This document shows, piece after piece, positions 1-7,639 of a stretch of 64,000 nucleotides of DNA. Within the stretch, counting starts at the first letter, position 1; each line of letters opens with the position of its first letter. The translations under genes were made by a program, and so were the position numbers. A model generated the notes under the pieces. It saw only the letters and a list, made by a program, of their open reading frames with translations. It was not told the DNA's origin and did not search any database. Location: assembly GCA_905192745.1 (NCBI GenBank), contig CAJJLZ010000003.1:62001-126000 (forward strand). Direction: 5' to 3'. Source of the DNA: an uncultured Oscillospiraceae bacterium (GTDB lineage: Bacteria > Bacillota > Clostridia > Oscillospirales > Acutalibacteraceae).

Positions 1-644
1 CGCTCCATGTGACGGCGGATACGGCCGAACAGCTCGCCCAGCGCAGCGCCATGCGGTACGACCGGGAGGGCGACGAGCATTACGACATTGTTTCCGCTTA
101 TCAGAAATCCATGCGGGGCTCCGATCCGAACGCCGCCATCCATTACCTTGCCCGGCTGCTCAACGCCGGGGATCTCCCCTCGGCCTGCCGGCGGCTGATG
201 GTCTGCGCGTGCGAGGATGTGGGGCTGGCCTATCCCATGATTATCCCGATCGTCAAAGCGGCGGTGGACGCCGCCATGCAGGTAGGGCTGCCGGAAGCGC
301 TCCACCCCCTCTCCTGTGCGGTCATCATGGTCTGCAACGCGCCGAAGTCCAACCGGGCGGCGGAAGCGTTCCATGCGGCAATGGCGGACGTGCAGGCCGG
401 ACGCTCCGGCCCCATTCCCCGCCAGCTTCAGAACAAGCATTACGACGGGGAGGATGCGGAGCGCAAGGGCCAATTCTACCTGTATCCGCACGACTTTCCC
501 GGCGGCTGGGTTCCCCAGCAATACCTCCCGGATGCAATCAGAGACAAGGTGTATTATGTACCGGGAGACAACAAAAACGAACAGGCCTTCAAGGCCTATT
601 GGGACGCGGTGAAAGCCAGTAAAAAGGATCGGCAGGGCGGATAA
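1..644 (+). CDS. rarA: Replication-associated recombination protein RarA (AAA+ ATPase), C-terminal part
   Basis: The reading frame is already open at the left edge (in-frame codons precede the GTG at 9), so only the last ~213 residues are present and the ATPase core lies outside. What is visible is the MgsA/RarA C-terminal domain: YDREGDEHYDIVSAYQKS, RGSDPNAAIHYLARLL, CEDVGLAYP, the APKSNRA segment, and QYLPD near the end. In the family this protein acts at stalled replication forks as a clamp-loader-like ATPase, and this domain drives tetramerisation. The GTG at 9 is not a real start. The gene ends 33 bases before the symporter gene. Identity is clear despite truncation by the window. Confidence 0.93.
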   Translation, partial: LHVTADTAEQLAQRSAMRYDREGDEHYDIVSAYQKSMRGSDPNAAIHYLARLLNAGDLPSACRRLMVCACEDVGLAYPMIIPIVKAAVDAAMQVGLPEALHPLSCAVIMVCNAPKSNRAAEAFHAAMADVQAGRSGPIPRQLQNKHYDGEDAERKGQFYLYPHDFPGGWVPQQYLPDAIRDKVYYVPGDNKNEQAFKAYWDAVKASKKDRQGG

Positions 645-677
645 CGCCGCGTTCTGCATTATTGAGGAGGAAAGAGG

Positions 678-2213
678 ATGACAACGGAACACATTTGTAT
701 GCTGATCGCCATGGGGCTGTATATGGCGCTGGTTTTGACCATCGGCATCGTGTACGCACGCAAGAGCAAGACGACCGGAGAATTTTATCTGGGCGGCCGC
801 GGGCTCAGCCCGCTGGTAACGGCCATGAGCGCCGAGGCCTCGGATATGAGCAGCTGGCTGCTGATGGGGCTTCCCGGCCTCGCTTACCTGACCGGCATCG
901 CGGACGCCGGCTGGACGGCGATCGGTCTGGCGGTCGGCACCTATGTCAACTGGCTGCTGGTAGCCCGCCGTCTGCGCCGGTATACGGTAGTGGCCGGGAA
1001 TTCCATCACGATCCCCGACTTCTTTTCCAATCGCTTCCATGATAAAAACAAGGTGCTGATGAGCATTTCCGCCATCATCATTCTGGTGTTTTTCGTCCCG
1101 TATACTGCTTCCGGCTTTGCCGCCTGCGGACGGCTGTTCCAGAGCATATTCGGCCTGAACTATGAGATCGCCATGCTGATCAGCGCACTGGTCATCGTGC
1201 TGTATACGGCGATCGGCGGCTTTCTGGCGGAAAGCACCACCGATACGATTCAAGGCTTTCTGATGTCCGCCGCGCTGGTGATCGTGCTGGTTTTCGGCGT
1301 GGTATCGGCCGGCGGAGTCGGCGCGGTGGTGGAAAACGCGGAAAGTATGCCCGGCTTTTTAAGTATGATACAGACTCACGCACCGGAAAGCGGGACGGCG
1401 GAACCGTACGGAGCGCTTAAAATCGCCTCCATGCTCGCCTGGGGTCTGGGCTATTTCGGAATGCCTCATGTGCTCCTCCGTTTTATGGCAATCCGCAATC
1501 CCCACGAACTAAAAGTCTCCCGCCGGATCGCCACGATTTGGGTCGTCATTTCTCTGACGGCGGCGGTGGTGATCGGCGTCGTCGGCGCGGCGATGCTGCC
1601 CGGCGTGCTCACCACCAGCGCGGAAGCGGAAACCATCTTTATCAAGATTTCCGAAGCGCTGGGAAGCCATGGGGTGGCAACGGCGCTGATTGCCGGCGTA
1701 ATTCTCGCCGGTATTCTGGCGGCCACCATGTCCACCTCGGATTCGCAGCTTCTGGTGGCGTCCTCCAGTGTATCGCAGAATTTCTTCAAGGGCCTGATCT
1801 GTAAAAAAGCCAGCGACAAAACCGTGATGTGGGTGTCCCGCGGGACGGTTATTGTTATCGCCATCATCAGCGCGATTATTGCCAGCGATCCGGACAGTTC
1901 GATTTTCGATATCGTTTCCTTCGCATGGGCCGGGTTCGGCGCAGCGTTCGGGCCGGTGGTGCTCTTTGCCCTGTTCTGGAAGCGTACGACGCTGTGGGGC
2001 GCTTTCGCGGGAATGCTTTCCGGCGGCGCGATGGTCTTTGTCTGGAAATTCCTCGTTAAACCGATCGGCGGTATCTGGGAAATCTATGAGCTGCTTCCGG
2101 CGTTCCTTGTCGCCAGCGCCGCCATCCTTGTGGTCAGTCTGGTCGGCAGAAAGCCGTCGGAGGAAATCGAAAAGGAATTCGATCTGGCCGCTTCGTCCGA
2201 GCCTTTGGAATAA
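678..2213 (+). CDS. putP: Sodium:solute symporter, PutP-like (Na+/proline)
   Basis: A 511-residue integral membrane protein of the SSS family with about 13 hydrophobic segments. Its first third carries the PutP signature SAEASDMSSWLLMGLPG (roughly residues 52-68), which in the family contributes to Na+ and proline binding in TM2. Length matches PutP (~500). The ATG at 678 is set by GAGGAGG about 8 bases upstream. A rho-independent terminator follows directly, so it is probably transcribed alone or with rarA. It imports proline or a related solute with Na+. Assignment to the PutP subgroup is strong; exact substrate is inferred. Confidence 0.88.
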   Translation: MTTEHICMLIAMGLYMALVLTIGIVYARKSKTTGEFYLGGRGLSPLVTAMSAEASDMSSWLLMGLPGLAYLTGIADAGWTAIGLAVGTYVNWLLVARRLRRYTVVAGNSITIPDFFSNRFHDKNKVLMSISAIIILVFFVPYTASGFAACGRLFQSIFGLNYEIAMLISALVIVLYTAIGGFLAESTTDTIQGFLMSAALVIVLVFGVVSAGGVGAVVENAESMPGFLSMIQTHAPESGTAEPYGALKIASMLAWGLGYFGMPHVLLRFMAIRNPHELKVSRRIATIWVVISLTAAVVIGVVGAAMLPGVLTTSAEAETIFIKISEALGSHGVATALIAGVILAGILAATMSTSDSQLLVASSSVSQNFFKGLICKKASDKTVMWVSRGTVIVIAIISAIIASDPDSSIFDIVSFAWAGFGAAFGPVVLFALFWKRTTLWGAFAGMLSGGAMVFVWKFLVKPIGGIWEIYELLPAFLVASAAILVVSLVGRKPSEEIEKEFDLAASSEPLE

Positions 2214-2220
2214 CCGATGC

Positions 2221-2256
2221 AAAGGGACCGTGCCTGTCCGGCGCGGTCCCTTTTTC
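2221..2256 (+). terminator. Rho-independent terminator after putP
   Basis: Ten-base perfect stem AAAGGGACCG / CGGTCCCTTT (2221-2230 with 2244-2253), 13-base loop, then a T run (2251-2255), 7 bases after the symporter stop. Confidence 0.85.
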
Positions 2257-2310
2257 GTCAAGCTGTTTTCAATTTATCGGATAAGAAAAAACGAAGGAGG
2301 GACGGCCGCC

Positions 2311-2679
2311 TTGTCGTGGAAGGATAAAGCACAAGCTTTGTGTGAACAGACAGCGGCATTGACGCTGGCCATGCGCCGGCCGGATGTTCCTTGGTATGCC
2401 AAAGCGGCGGCCGGCCTCACGGTAGGCTACGCCCTCTCGCCGGTGGACCTGATCCCCGATTTTATTCCGGTATTGGGATATCTGGACGATCTTCTGATCC
2501 TCCCCCTGCTGATTATGTTAAGCATTCGGCTGATTCCGCCATCGGTTATGGAAGAATGCCGTCGGGAAGCCAGAGGCCTGTGGAAAAATGGAAAGCCAAA
2601 GAAATGGTATTACGCCGTTCCCATCCTCCTGTTCTGGACGGCGGTGATCGCTTGGATTCTGTGGAAGCTGTTTCCCTGA
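2311..2679 (+). CDS. YkvA-like DUF1232 membrane protein
   Basis: A 122-residue protein with the DUF1232 core: residues ~30-65 contain VPWYAKAAAGLTVGYALSPVDLIPDF followed by the LGYLDDLLILPLLIML segment, and a final hydrophobic helix (AVPILLFWTAVIAWILWKLF) at the C-terminus. The conserved S-P-x-D-L-I-P-D pattern defines the family. I place the start at the TTG at 2311 because GGAGG sits 10 bases upstream and the longer frame runs back into putP and its terminator. Function of the family is unknown; some members sit beside metal or stress genes. Followed 28 bases later by the ACT-domain gene. Confidence 0.82.
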   Translation: MSWKDKAQALCEQTAALTLAMRRPDVPWYAKAAAGLTVGYALSPVDLIPDFIPVLGYLDDLLILPLLIMLSIRLIPPSVMEECRREARGLWKNGKPKKWYYAVPILLFWTAVIAWILWKLFP

Positions 2680-2707
2680 AATATGGGTGAAAAAGGAGAA
2701 ACCATCG

Positions 2708-3115
2708 TTGAAACTGACTTTTTTGAACGGCCGGTATGCTGTGTGTAAGTTGAATGAGGGGGCAACCGCCGCCGCGCTCGGGAATATTTCAGGCCGGCTG
2801 GTATTTTTCGCCCGTACCGATCAGGAAACGTCGCTGGTCTGCGAAGAATCCGCCGTCCCGGCGGACGGCTGTCTGTCGGCGGAAACCGGCTGGTCGGCGT
2901 TCCGGCTGGAAGGGCCGCTGGATTTCTCCCTGACCGGAATACTGGCCCCGATTGCGGCGCGGCTGGCGGAGAAACACATCCCCGTTTTTGCCGTATCCAC
3001 CTTTGACACCGACTATGTTCTGCTCCGGGAAGAAAAGCGGACGCGGGCAAAAACTGTACTGCGGGAATCGGGATATAGTATCTGCGACGAACAGGAGGCG
3101 GAATATACGAAATGA
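2708..3115 (+). CDS. ACT-domain protein (CASTOR-like)
   Basis: A 135-residue protein opening MKLTFLNGRYAVCKLNEG, typical of small ACT/CASTOR-type proteins with an N-terminal strand ending in a short AVCKL motif. The second ACT-like unit is at residues ~60-125 (ending FAVSTFDTDYVLLREE, with the STFDTDY signature that contacts amino-acid ligands in relatives). I chose the TTG at 2708, because AAAGGAG lies 9 bases before it; the upstream GTG at 2687 has no such site. The stop overlaps the next start by 4 bases (ATGA), indicating coupled translation. Presumed amino-acid sensor; ligand unknown. Confidence 0.78.
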   Translation: MKLTFLNGRYAVCKLNEGATAAALGNISGRLVFFARTDQETSLVCEESAVPADGCLSAETGWSAFRLEGPLDFSLTGILAPIAARLAEKHIPVFAVSTFDTDYVLLREEKRTRAKTVLRESGYSICDEQEAEYTK

Positions 3116-3447
3116 CCATTCAGATTTTCGGGAAGAAGAAGTGCTTCGATACCAAAAAGGCGGAACGCTATTTTAAAGAACGAAAAATCCCTTTTCAAAG
3201 CATCGACGTTGCCAAGTTCGGTATGAGCAAGGGCGAGCTGGCCAGCGTAAAAACGGCTGTCGGCGGGTTGGACGCCCTGATCGACGAAAAATCGCCGGAT
3301 GCGGCCCTGCTCCGCTATCTTGCCTATGACAGCGACCGGGAAGTAAAGCTGTTGGAAAATCCCCGGCTGTTCCGCACGCCGATCGTCCGGAACGGGCGGC
3401 AGGCGACGGTGGGATACCAGCCGGAAATATGGAAAAGCTGGGAATAA
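3112..3447 (+). CDS. ArsC/Spx-family thioredoxin-fold reductase-like protein
   Basis: A 111-residue protein with thioredoxin-like fold of the ArsC/YffB/Spx group: N-terminal IFGKKKCFDTKKAERYFKER, with one cysteine (C10) in the usual catalytic position, and a C-terminal LLENPRLFRTPIVRNGRQ block containing the conserved R-x-P-I-V. There is no second CXXC cysteine, as in arsenate-reductase-type proteins. Translationally coupled to the ACT gene. No arsenic-resistance genes are nearby, so a real arsenate reductase role is unlikely; a thiol-oxidoreductase or regulatory role is inferred. Confidence 0.78.
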   Translation: MTIQIFGKKKCFDTKKAERYFKERKIPFQSIDVAKFGMSKGELASVKTAVGGLDALIDEKSPDAALLRYLAYDSDREVKLLENPRLFRTPIVRNGRQATVGYQPEIWKSWE

Positions 3448-3526
3448 GCCCGCGTGCAGAATATTCCGAAGGGACACCCGATTTTCTTTTTTCAACGGTC
3501 CTCCGGCGGCGGAAAGATCATTCCGC

Positions 3527-5518
3527 TTACTGCAGCATCGCCTGAAATTCTTCCTCGTCGATAATCCGGATGCCGAGCTGCTGCGCCTTGGTCAGCTTAC
3601 TGCCCGCATCCTCCCCGGCGAGGACAAGGGAGGTCTTTTTGGATACGCTTCCAGCGGTCTTTCCGCCGTACCTCTCAATAATCGCCGACGCTTCGTCCCG
3701 TTTCAGCGTCGGAAGGGTGCCGGTCAGCACAAAGGTCATCCCAGCAAAACGGCGGTCGGCCGCCCCCTCCTCCTTTTGCTGTTCCATGTTGACTCCGGCC
3801 AGCCGCAGCTGTTCCACAAAATGCCGGGACTGGGGCAGAGAAAAGAACCGCGCCGCGCTTTCCGCCATAATCTCTCCAAACCCGTCGATCGCGCTGATTT
3901 CTTCCGCCGAAGCTTCCATAATCGCCTCCATGGAGCCGAAGCGGTCGGCAAGCAGCTTGGCCGCTTTCTGGCCGATATGGCGAATCCCCAGAGCGAAGAT
4001 TACCCGGAACAGCTCGTCAGATTTGGATTTTTCAATGGCTTCCAGCAGATTATCCGCGGATTTCTCCCCCATCCGCTCCAGCGCGGCCACATCCTCCTTT
4101 TTCAGCCCGTAAAGGTCATATGCATTACAGACCAGTCCGGCGGAGACCAGTTGTTCCACTACCGCCGGCCCCAGCCCTTCGATATCCATCGCATCACGGG
4201 AGGCAAAATGGATCAGGTTGCGGATACGCTGAGCGGGACATTCCGGATTGTTGCAGCGAAGCGCGGCCTCGTCTTCCTCCCGCACAGCCTCCGACCCGCA
4301 GGAGGGGCAAATATGCGGCATCCGGTATGGCTCCGCGCCGGGCTTGTGCGCCTCGACCCGTACCACCTCGGGAATGATGTCCCCCGCCTTGCGGAGCACA
4401 ACGACATCCCCGATGCACAGCCCTTTTTCGGCGATAAAATCCTCGTTATGCAGCGTTGCCCGGCTCACCGTCGTCCCCGCCAGCGTGACGGGATCAAATA
4501 CACCGGTCGGCGTTAATACGCCGGTTCTCCCGACGTTGATTTCCACGTCAACAAGGGTGGTCTGCTTTTCCTCCGGCGGATATTTATAAGCGGAAGCCCA
4601 TTTGGGAAATTTTGAGGTACTTCCGAGCTGTTCCCTTTGTGAAAAGCCATTCACCTTTACAACGGCGCCGTCAATATCATACGCAAGGGAACGCCTCCGC
4701 TCTCCTATTCGTTCCACTTCCCGAATCACGCTTTCGATGGAATCGTGAACGGAATAAAACGGGATAATATGAAAACCAAGCTCCTTCATCAATTCCAGCG
4801 ACGCGGCGTGGGAATCCACCGTTTCTCCCTCCAGCAGCTGAAGGTTGAACACAAAGATATCCAGATTTCGGCCCCGGGTTACGGCGGCGTCCTTTTGACG
4901 AAGGGAACCGGCGGCGGCATTGCGGGGATTTTTGAAGGGCTTTTCCCCTTCCTGCTCCTGCCGTTCCACCAGAGCGGCGAAGCTCTCCCGCGGCATATAT
5001 ACTTCGCCCCGGACAATGATACGCGGAACCGGACGGGTCAGCTTCTTCGGGATGGAACGGATAGTGCGCAGATTATGGGTAACGTCCTCGCCCACCTGAC
5101 CGTCGCCCCGGGTAGCGCCCCGGACAAACCGGCCGTCCACATATTCCAACGCGATGGACAATCCATCGATTTTCGGTTCCACCACATAAACCGGCGCTTC
5201 CGCCGTTTCACGGACGCGGCGGTCGAACTCCCGCAGCTCCTCCAGCGAAAAAACGTCCTGCAGGCTTTCCAGCGGCGCCTCATGGCGAACCGGGGAAAAC
5301 TGGGCGGAAACCGCCCCCTGCACCCGCTGGGTATAGGAATCCGGCGTTATCAGCTGCGGATATCGGCTTTCCAGTCCGCGAAGCTCCCGGGTCAGCGCGT
5401 CGAATTCATCATCCTCGACGGCCGGCGCGTCCTCCTCATAATAAAGACGGCTGTATTCGTTGATCTGCGCCCGCAATTCCTCTACCCTGCGGCCCGCTTC
5501 CTGTAATTCCACGTCCAT
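3527..5518 (-). CDS. ligA: NAD+-dependent DNA ligase LigA
   Basis: A 663-residue protein joining nicks in replication and repair. In order it has the Ia helical domain with the YYEEDAPAVEDDEFD motif that binds NMN, the nucleotidyl-transfer domain with the adenylated lysine in EPKIDGLSIAL (near residue 115), the OB domain (NVGRTGVLTPTGVFDPV), a four-cysteine zinc finger (CPSCGS... CNNPECPAQ), the HhH region and a C-terminal BRCT domain (FVLTGTLPTLKRDEAS). The frame is open 36 codons further back, but the ATG at 5518 matches known LigA N-termini and has AAAGGA 11-12 bases upstream. Length is normal. Confidence 0.97.
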   Translation of the reverse strand: MDVELQEAGRRVEELRAQINEYSRLYYEEDAPAVEDDEFDALTRELRGLESRYPQLITPDSYTQRVQGAVSAQFSPVRHEAPLESLQDVFSLEELREFDRRVRETAEAPVYVVEPKIDGLSIALEYVDGRFVRGATRGDGQVGEDVTHNLRTIRSIPKKLTRPVPRIIVRGEVYMPRESFAALVERQEQEGEKPFKNPRNAAAGSLRQKDAAVTRGRNLDIFVFNLQLLEGETVDSHAASLELMKELGFHIIPFYSVHDSIESVIREVERIGERRRSLAYDIDGAVVKVNGFSQREQLGSTSKFPKWASAYKYPPEEKQTTLVDVEINVGRTGVLTPTGVFDPVTLAGTTVSRATLHNEDFIAEKGLCIGDVVVLRKAGDIIPEVVRVEAHKPGAEPYRMPHICPSCGSEAVREEDEAALRCNNPECPAQRIRNLIHFASRDAMDIEGLGPAVVEQLVSAGLVCNAYDLYGLKKEDVAALERMGEKSADNLLEAIEKSKSDELFRVIFALGIRHIGQKAAKLLADRFGSMEAIMEASAEEISAIDGFGEIMAESAARFFSLPQSRHFVEQLRLAGVNMEQQKEEGAADRRFAGMTFVLTGTLPTLKRDEASAIIERYGGKTAGSVSKKTSLVLAGEDAGSKLTKAQQLGIRIIDEEEFQAMLQ

Positions 5519-5551
5519 CCTATCGTTATCCTTTCTGCCTTTTCCCGCCAA

Positions 5552-5622
5552 GGATGGGTCATCCCATGCCAATTCGGATTGGCGGCGAACCTTCCCGCGA
5601 AAAGGCGGGAAGGCTCGCCGCC
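5552..5622. repeat. Array of three adjacent palindromes between yunB and ligA
   Basis: Three hairpin-forming units follow one another: GGATG-ggt-CATCC (5552-5564), CCAAT-tcgg-ATTGG (5569-5582) and a long one with arms 5581-5598 and 5604-5622 that pairs GGCGGCGA and CCTTCCCGC with their complements apart from one mismatch. There is no T run on the - strand side, so this is not a standard terminator for yunB. It lies in the ligA leader and may be an mRNA-stabilising or processing structure, or a REP-like unit. Confidence 0.6.
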
Positions 5623-5690
5623 GCATTGCTTCTAAACGCCATTATAACAGAAGGCGGAGACTTATGCAAAACAAATCGGTCATTCCGGAT

Positions 5691-6350
5691 TCAGGATTTT
5701 CCTATGGCCGCCCATTGCGGCACCTCGCCGACCAGAATAGTTTCCGCCGCGGTAAATCCGGTTTCCACCTCGACCGCCGTGTTCTCATCCGGCAGCATGG
5801 CATACACCGTTATCTTCACGTCCAGCGTGATTTCGTGGCGGGTCTGATTGATCCCCGCTCCCTCAAATTCGTTGCGGAACGAGGTTTCCACCGTGGAGTT
5901 CATCGGCACCTTTACACGGATTTTCGGCCCCCGGCCGGTCAGCAGACCGCCGCCGAGAATGCTGCCGAGAGGAATCTCCACCGTCTGCGTTTCCTGCCGC
6001 TGCAGCTCTTCCAGAACCGCGTCTCCCACAGCCGATTTAAGGCGGTTCATATTGGCGGTATTGGTGGACACCGACAGGATTTTCCCTTCCGCGTCCTTGG
6101 TAACCACGGCCAGATCGTCATACCCCATCCCCGTTTCATTCAAGACCCTCTGCGCCGCGTCGTTCACGGCTCTGGTGGCGGCGGTGGTCGCCTGATTGAC
6201 CCCGTAGGTTTTCAGCATCGGCCGGATGCGAATATCGACGGCCGCCAGCAGCCCGACGGCCAGCACCACAAGCAGGAGCAAAAACAATGGTCCCTTTCTC
6301 GCTCCGCGGCGGAGCGAACGGGTGCGGCGGGCAGAGGGAAACCGGTGCAT
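5691..6350 (-). CDS. yunB: Sporulation protein YunB
   Basis: A 219-residue protein with a basic N-terminus, one membrane helix (LFLLLLVVLAVGLLAAVDI, ~22-40) and the extracytoplasmic YunB domain, including ETQTVEIPLGSILGGGLLTGRGP (~143-165) and the C-terminal VEVETGFTAAETILVGEVP. YunB is made in the mother cell in Bacillus and is needed for efficient spore formation. The ATG at 6350 has AAGGAGG 7 bases upstream. Family length is about 220-250, so it is complete. It supports an endospore-forming genotype. Confidence 0.9.
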   Translation of the reverse strand: MHRFPSARRTRSLRRGARKGPLFLLLLVVLAVGLLAAVDIRIRPMLKTYGVNQATTAATRAVNDAAQRVLNETGMGYDDLAVVTKDAEGKILSVSTNTANMNRLKSAVGDAVLEELQRQETQTVEIPLGSILGGGLLTGRGPKIRVKVPMNSTVETSFRNEFEGAGINQTRHEITLDVKITVYAMLPDENTAVEVETGFTAAETILVGEVPQWAAIGKS

Positions 6351-6477
6351 AAAGCCGCCTCCTTCCTATAGCATTACCTGTCATATCCTATTTTACGCAA
6401 AAGCGCCCTTTTCGGTGAAAAGAAGGCTGCAAATCATCCGTTTTTTCCTGAAACCCGCTGGAGGTGTTTATTTCGCC

Positions 6478-6516
6478 GTAAAAGCCCTCCGTCCACAAGG
6501 GACGGAGGGCTTTTAC
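6478..6516. terminator. Strong hairpin terminator downstream of spoVM
   Basis: A 17-bp perfect stem (arms 6478-6494 and 6500-6516, loop ACAAG) containing CCCTCCGTCC with A/T-rich outer ends that give a T run on either strand. It lies between the spoVM stop and the yunB start region and probably ends the long yicC-to-spoVM transcript on the - strand. Confidence 0.8.
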
Positions 6517-6539
6517 GGTGTTCCGAATGAAACGGCTCA

Positions 6540-6632
6540 TCACTGCTCTATGTAGCTGTCCTTCTTGATGCCAAAAATCTTCCGCAGGATACCGCCAAAC
6601 ATTTTTGGGCTCTTGACGATCACAATTTTCAT
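6540..6632 (-). CDS. spoVM: Stage V sporulation protein SpoVM (30 aa)
   Basis: A 30-residue amphipathic peptide starting MKIVIVKSPKMFGGILRKI. It matches the Bacillus SpoVM pattern (M-K-x-x-x-x-K-x-P-K-x-x-G-G-I-x-R), including the proline and double glycine. SpoVM is a membrane-curvature-sensing peptide that anchors SpoIVA and the coat to the forespore. The ATG at 6632 has GGAGG 10 bases upstream. Position also supports it: in Bacillus spoVM closes the prpC-prkC-rsgA-thiN region, exactly as here. It is below normal ORF-length cut-offs, so easily missed. Confidence 0.9.
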   Translation of the reverse strand: MKIVIVKSPKMFGGILRKIFGIKKDSYIEQ

Positions 6633-6649
6633 AGCCGACCATCCTCCAT

Positions 6650-6799
6650 TCAATTTCTGACCAGAGAAACACCGAGCAGCACCAACGCTGCCGCAGCCAA
6701 TACCAGGATCAGCTGTGCCGGGCAGAGAGACGCGATCAGCAGTCCCGCGCCGAAAGCCGCGAAACATAAGCCGCCGTTGCTGCAATTACACCGTCTCAT
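6650..6799 (-). CDS. Small cysteine-containing membrane protein (49 aa), unrecognised family
   Basis: A 49-residue frame beginning MRRCNCSNGGLCFAAFGAGL: a short cysteine/glycine-rich head followed by two closely spaced hydrophobic stretches (FAAFGAGLLIASLCPAQL and ILVLAAAALVLLGVSLV), enough for a hairpin of membrane helices. A ribosome binding site (AGGAGGG) lies 13 bases before the ATG, and the stop is 17 bases before the spoVM start, so the two are probably co-translated. I do not recognise a named family. Location between thiN and spoVM suggests a sporulation-stage role, but this is inference. Confidence 0.65.
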   Translation of the reverse strand: MRRCNCSNGGLCFAAFGAGLLIASLCPAQLILVLAAAALVLLGVSLVRN

Positions 6800-6886
6800 A
6801 AAAAAACACCGTCCCTCCTGCTGATATCGACCACGGCGATTTCCCGTGTCTTAGTAACAGCATATTCCGGAACGGCGGATGTGGTG

Positions 6887-7639
6887 TCAATCTTTTGAAA
6901 GAAAAAGCTGAAGAATTCCCGTTTCAAATTCGATTTCGACAGGATAAGGGCCGGTAAATTCGTTGCTTACACCCAACGGAAAATCCGGGGTCAGCGTTGC
7001 CTTTTCCAGCGGATACTCTACGTTTTTCACCGAAAGACCGGTCACCTCGCCTGCATAGGGAAGAAGAGAAAGCTTCATCCCCGTCTCCGGTTCGACAAAA
7101 CAGCGCCCCGGCAGCAGCATTTCGGTCCATCCGTGTTCATCCGCCATCACCGCTCTGGCCCCCTGCCGGCGAAGGCACAGCAGCACCGCGAAATTTGCCG
7201 CGGTATGATCCAGCCGCCCTCCGGTCCCGCCCAGAATCAGGAAATCACGGAATCCACGCTCCTGCGCAATGCGGGCGGCCGCCATGGTGTCGGTATCGTC
7301 CTTTTTCACCGGAAGGGAAGCGACCGGCACCCCGGCGCCGCCCGCATTTTCACCAGTCAAGCCCTCGTCCGGACGGCGGGAGGAATCAAAATCCGCCACC
7401 AGGAGCGAAGGCGTCAGCCCCAGCCGACGGGCCAGAGAAACCCCGCCGTCCGCCGCAATCACCCAGTCGTCCGGCCGCAGAAGCGGCCGAAGGGCTTCCG
7501 CATTCCCCACCGGACCAGCGGCGCAGATCACACAGCGGCGTTGCTCCACTATGCTTTTTCGGTCATTTACGCCGTTCATATCGTTTACATCGTTCAAGCC
7601 ATTCACGCCATTCACGCCGGAGACTCCCTTTACTGCCAT
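6887..7639 (-). CDS. thiN: Thiamine diphosphokinase with repeat-containing N-terminal extension
   Basis: Converts thiamine to thiamine diphosphate using ATP (the family reaction). The core starts with RRCVICAAGP (~34-43) and shows DDWVIAADGG, LLVADFDS, the conserved VKKDDTDTMAAARIA (~109-123), GGTGGRLDHT (~137-146) and a C-terminal SNEFTGPYPVEIEFETGIL. It is 250 residues against a usual ~210 because of an extension made of short VN(G/D)-type repeats encoded by 9-bp imperfect tandem repeats. The ATG at 7639 is supported by AAGGA 9 bases upstream and overlaps rsgA by 10 bases. Order rsgA-thiN-spoVM is as in Bacillus, but rpe is absent. Confidence 0.92.
   Translation of the reverse strand: MAVKGVSGVNGVNGLNDVNDMNGVNDRKSIVEQRRCVICAAGPVGNAEALRPLLRPDDWVIAADGGVSLARRLGLTPSLLVADFDSSRRPDEGLTGENAGGAGVPVASLPVKKDDTDTMAAARIAQERGFRDFLILGGTGGRLDHTAANFAVLLCLRRQGARAVMADEHGWTEMLLPGRCFVEPETGMKLSLLPYAGEVTGLSVKNVEYPLEKATLTPDFPLGVSNEFTGPYPVEIEFETGILQLFLSKD

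Noticed and set aside
5619..6371. Long + strand open frame (~300 codons) overlapping yunB
   Set aside because: It is a shadow of ligA/yunB in a G+C-rich region: residues are Arg/Gly/His-rich without motifs, and - strand genes have clear starts and family matches.
6885..6890. TTGACA-like -35 on the - strand before the 49-aa gene as a spoVM promoter
   Set aside because: The matching -10 (GAATAT at 17 bases) is poor and a sigma-E pattern is not clear, so I did not list it.
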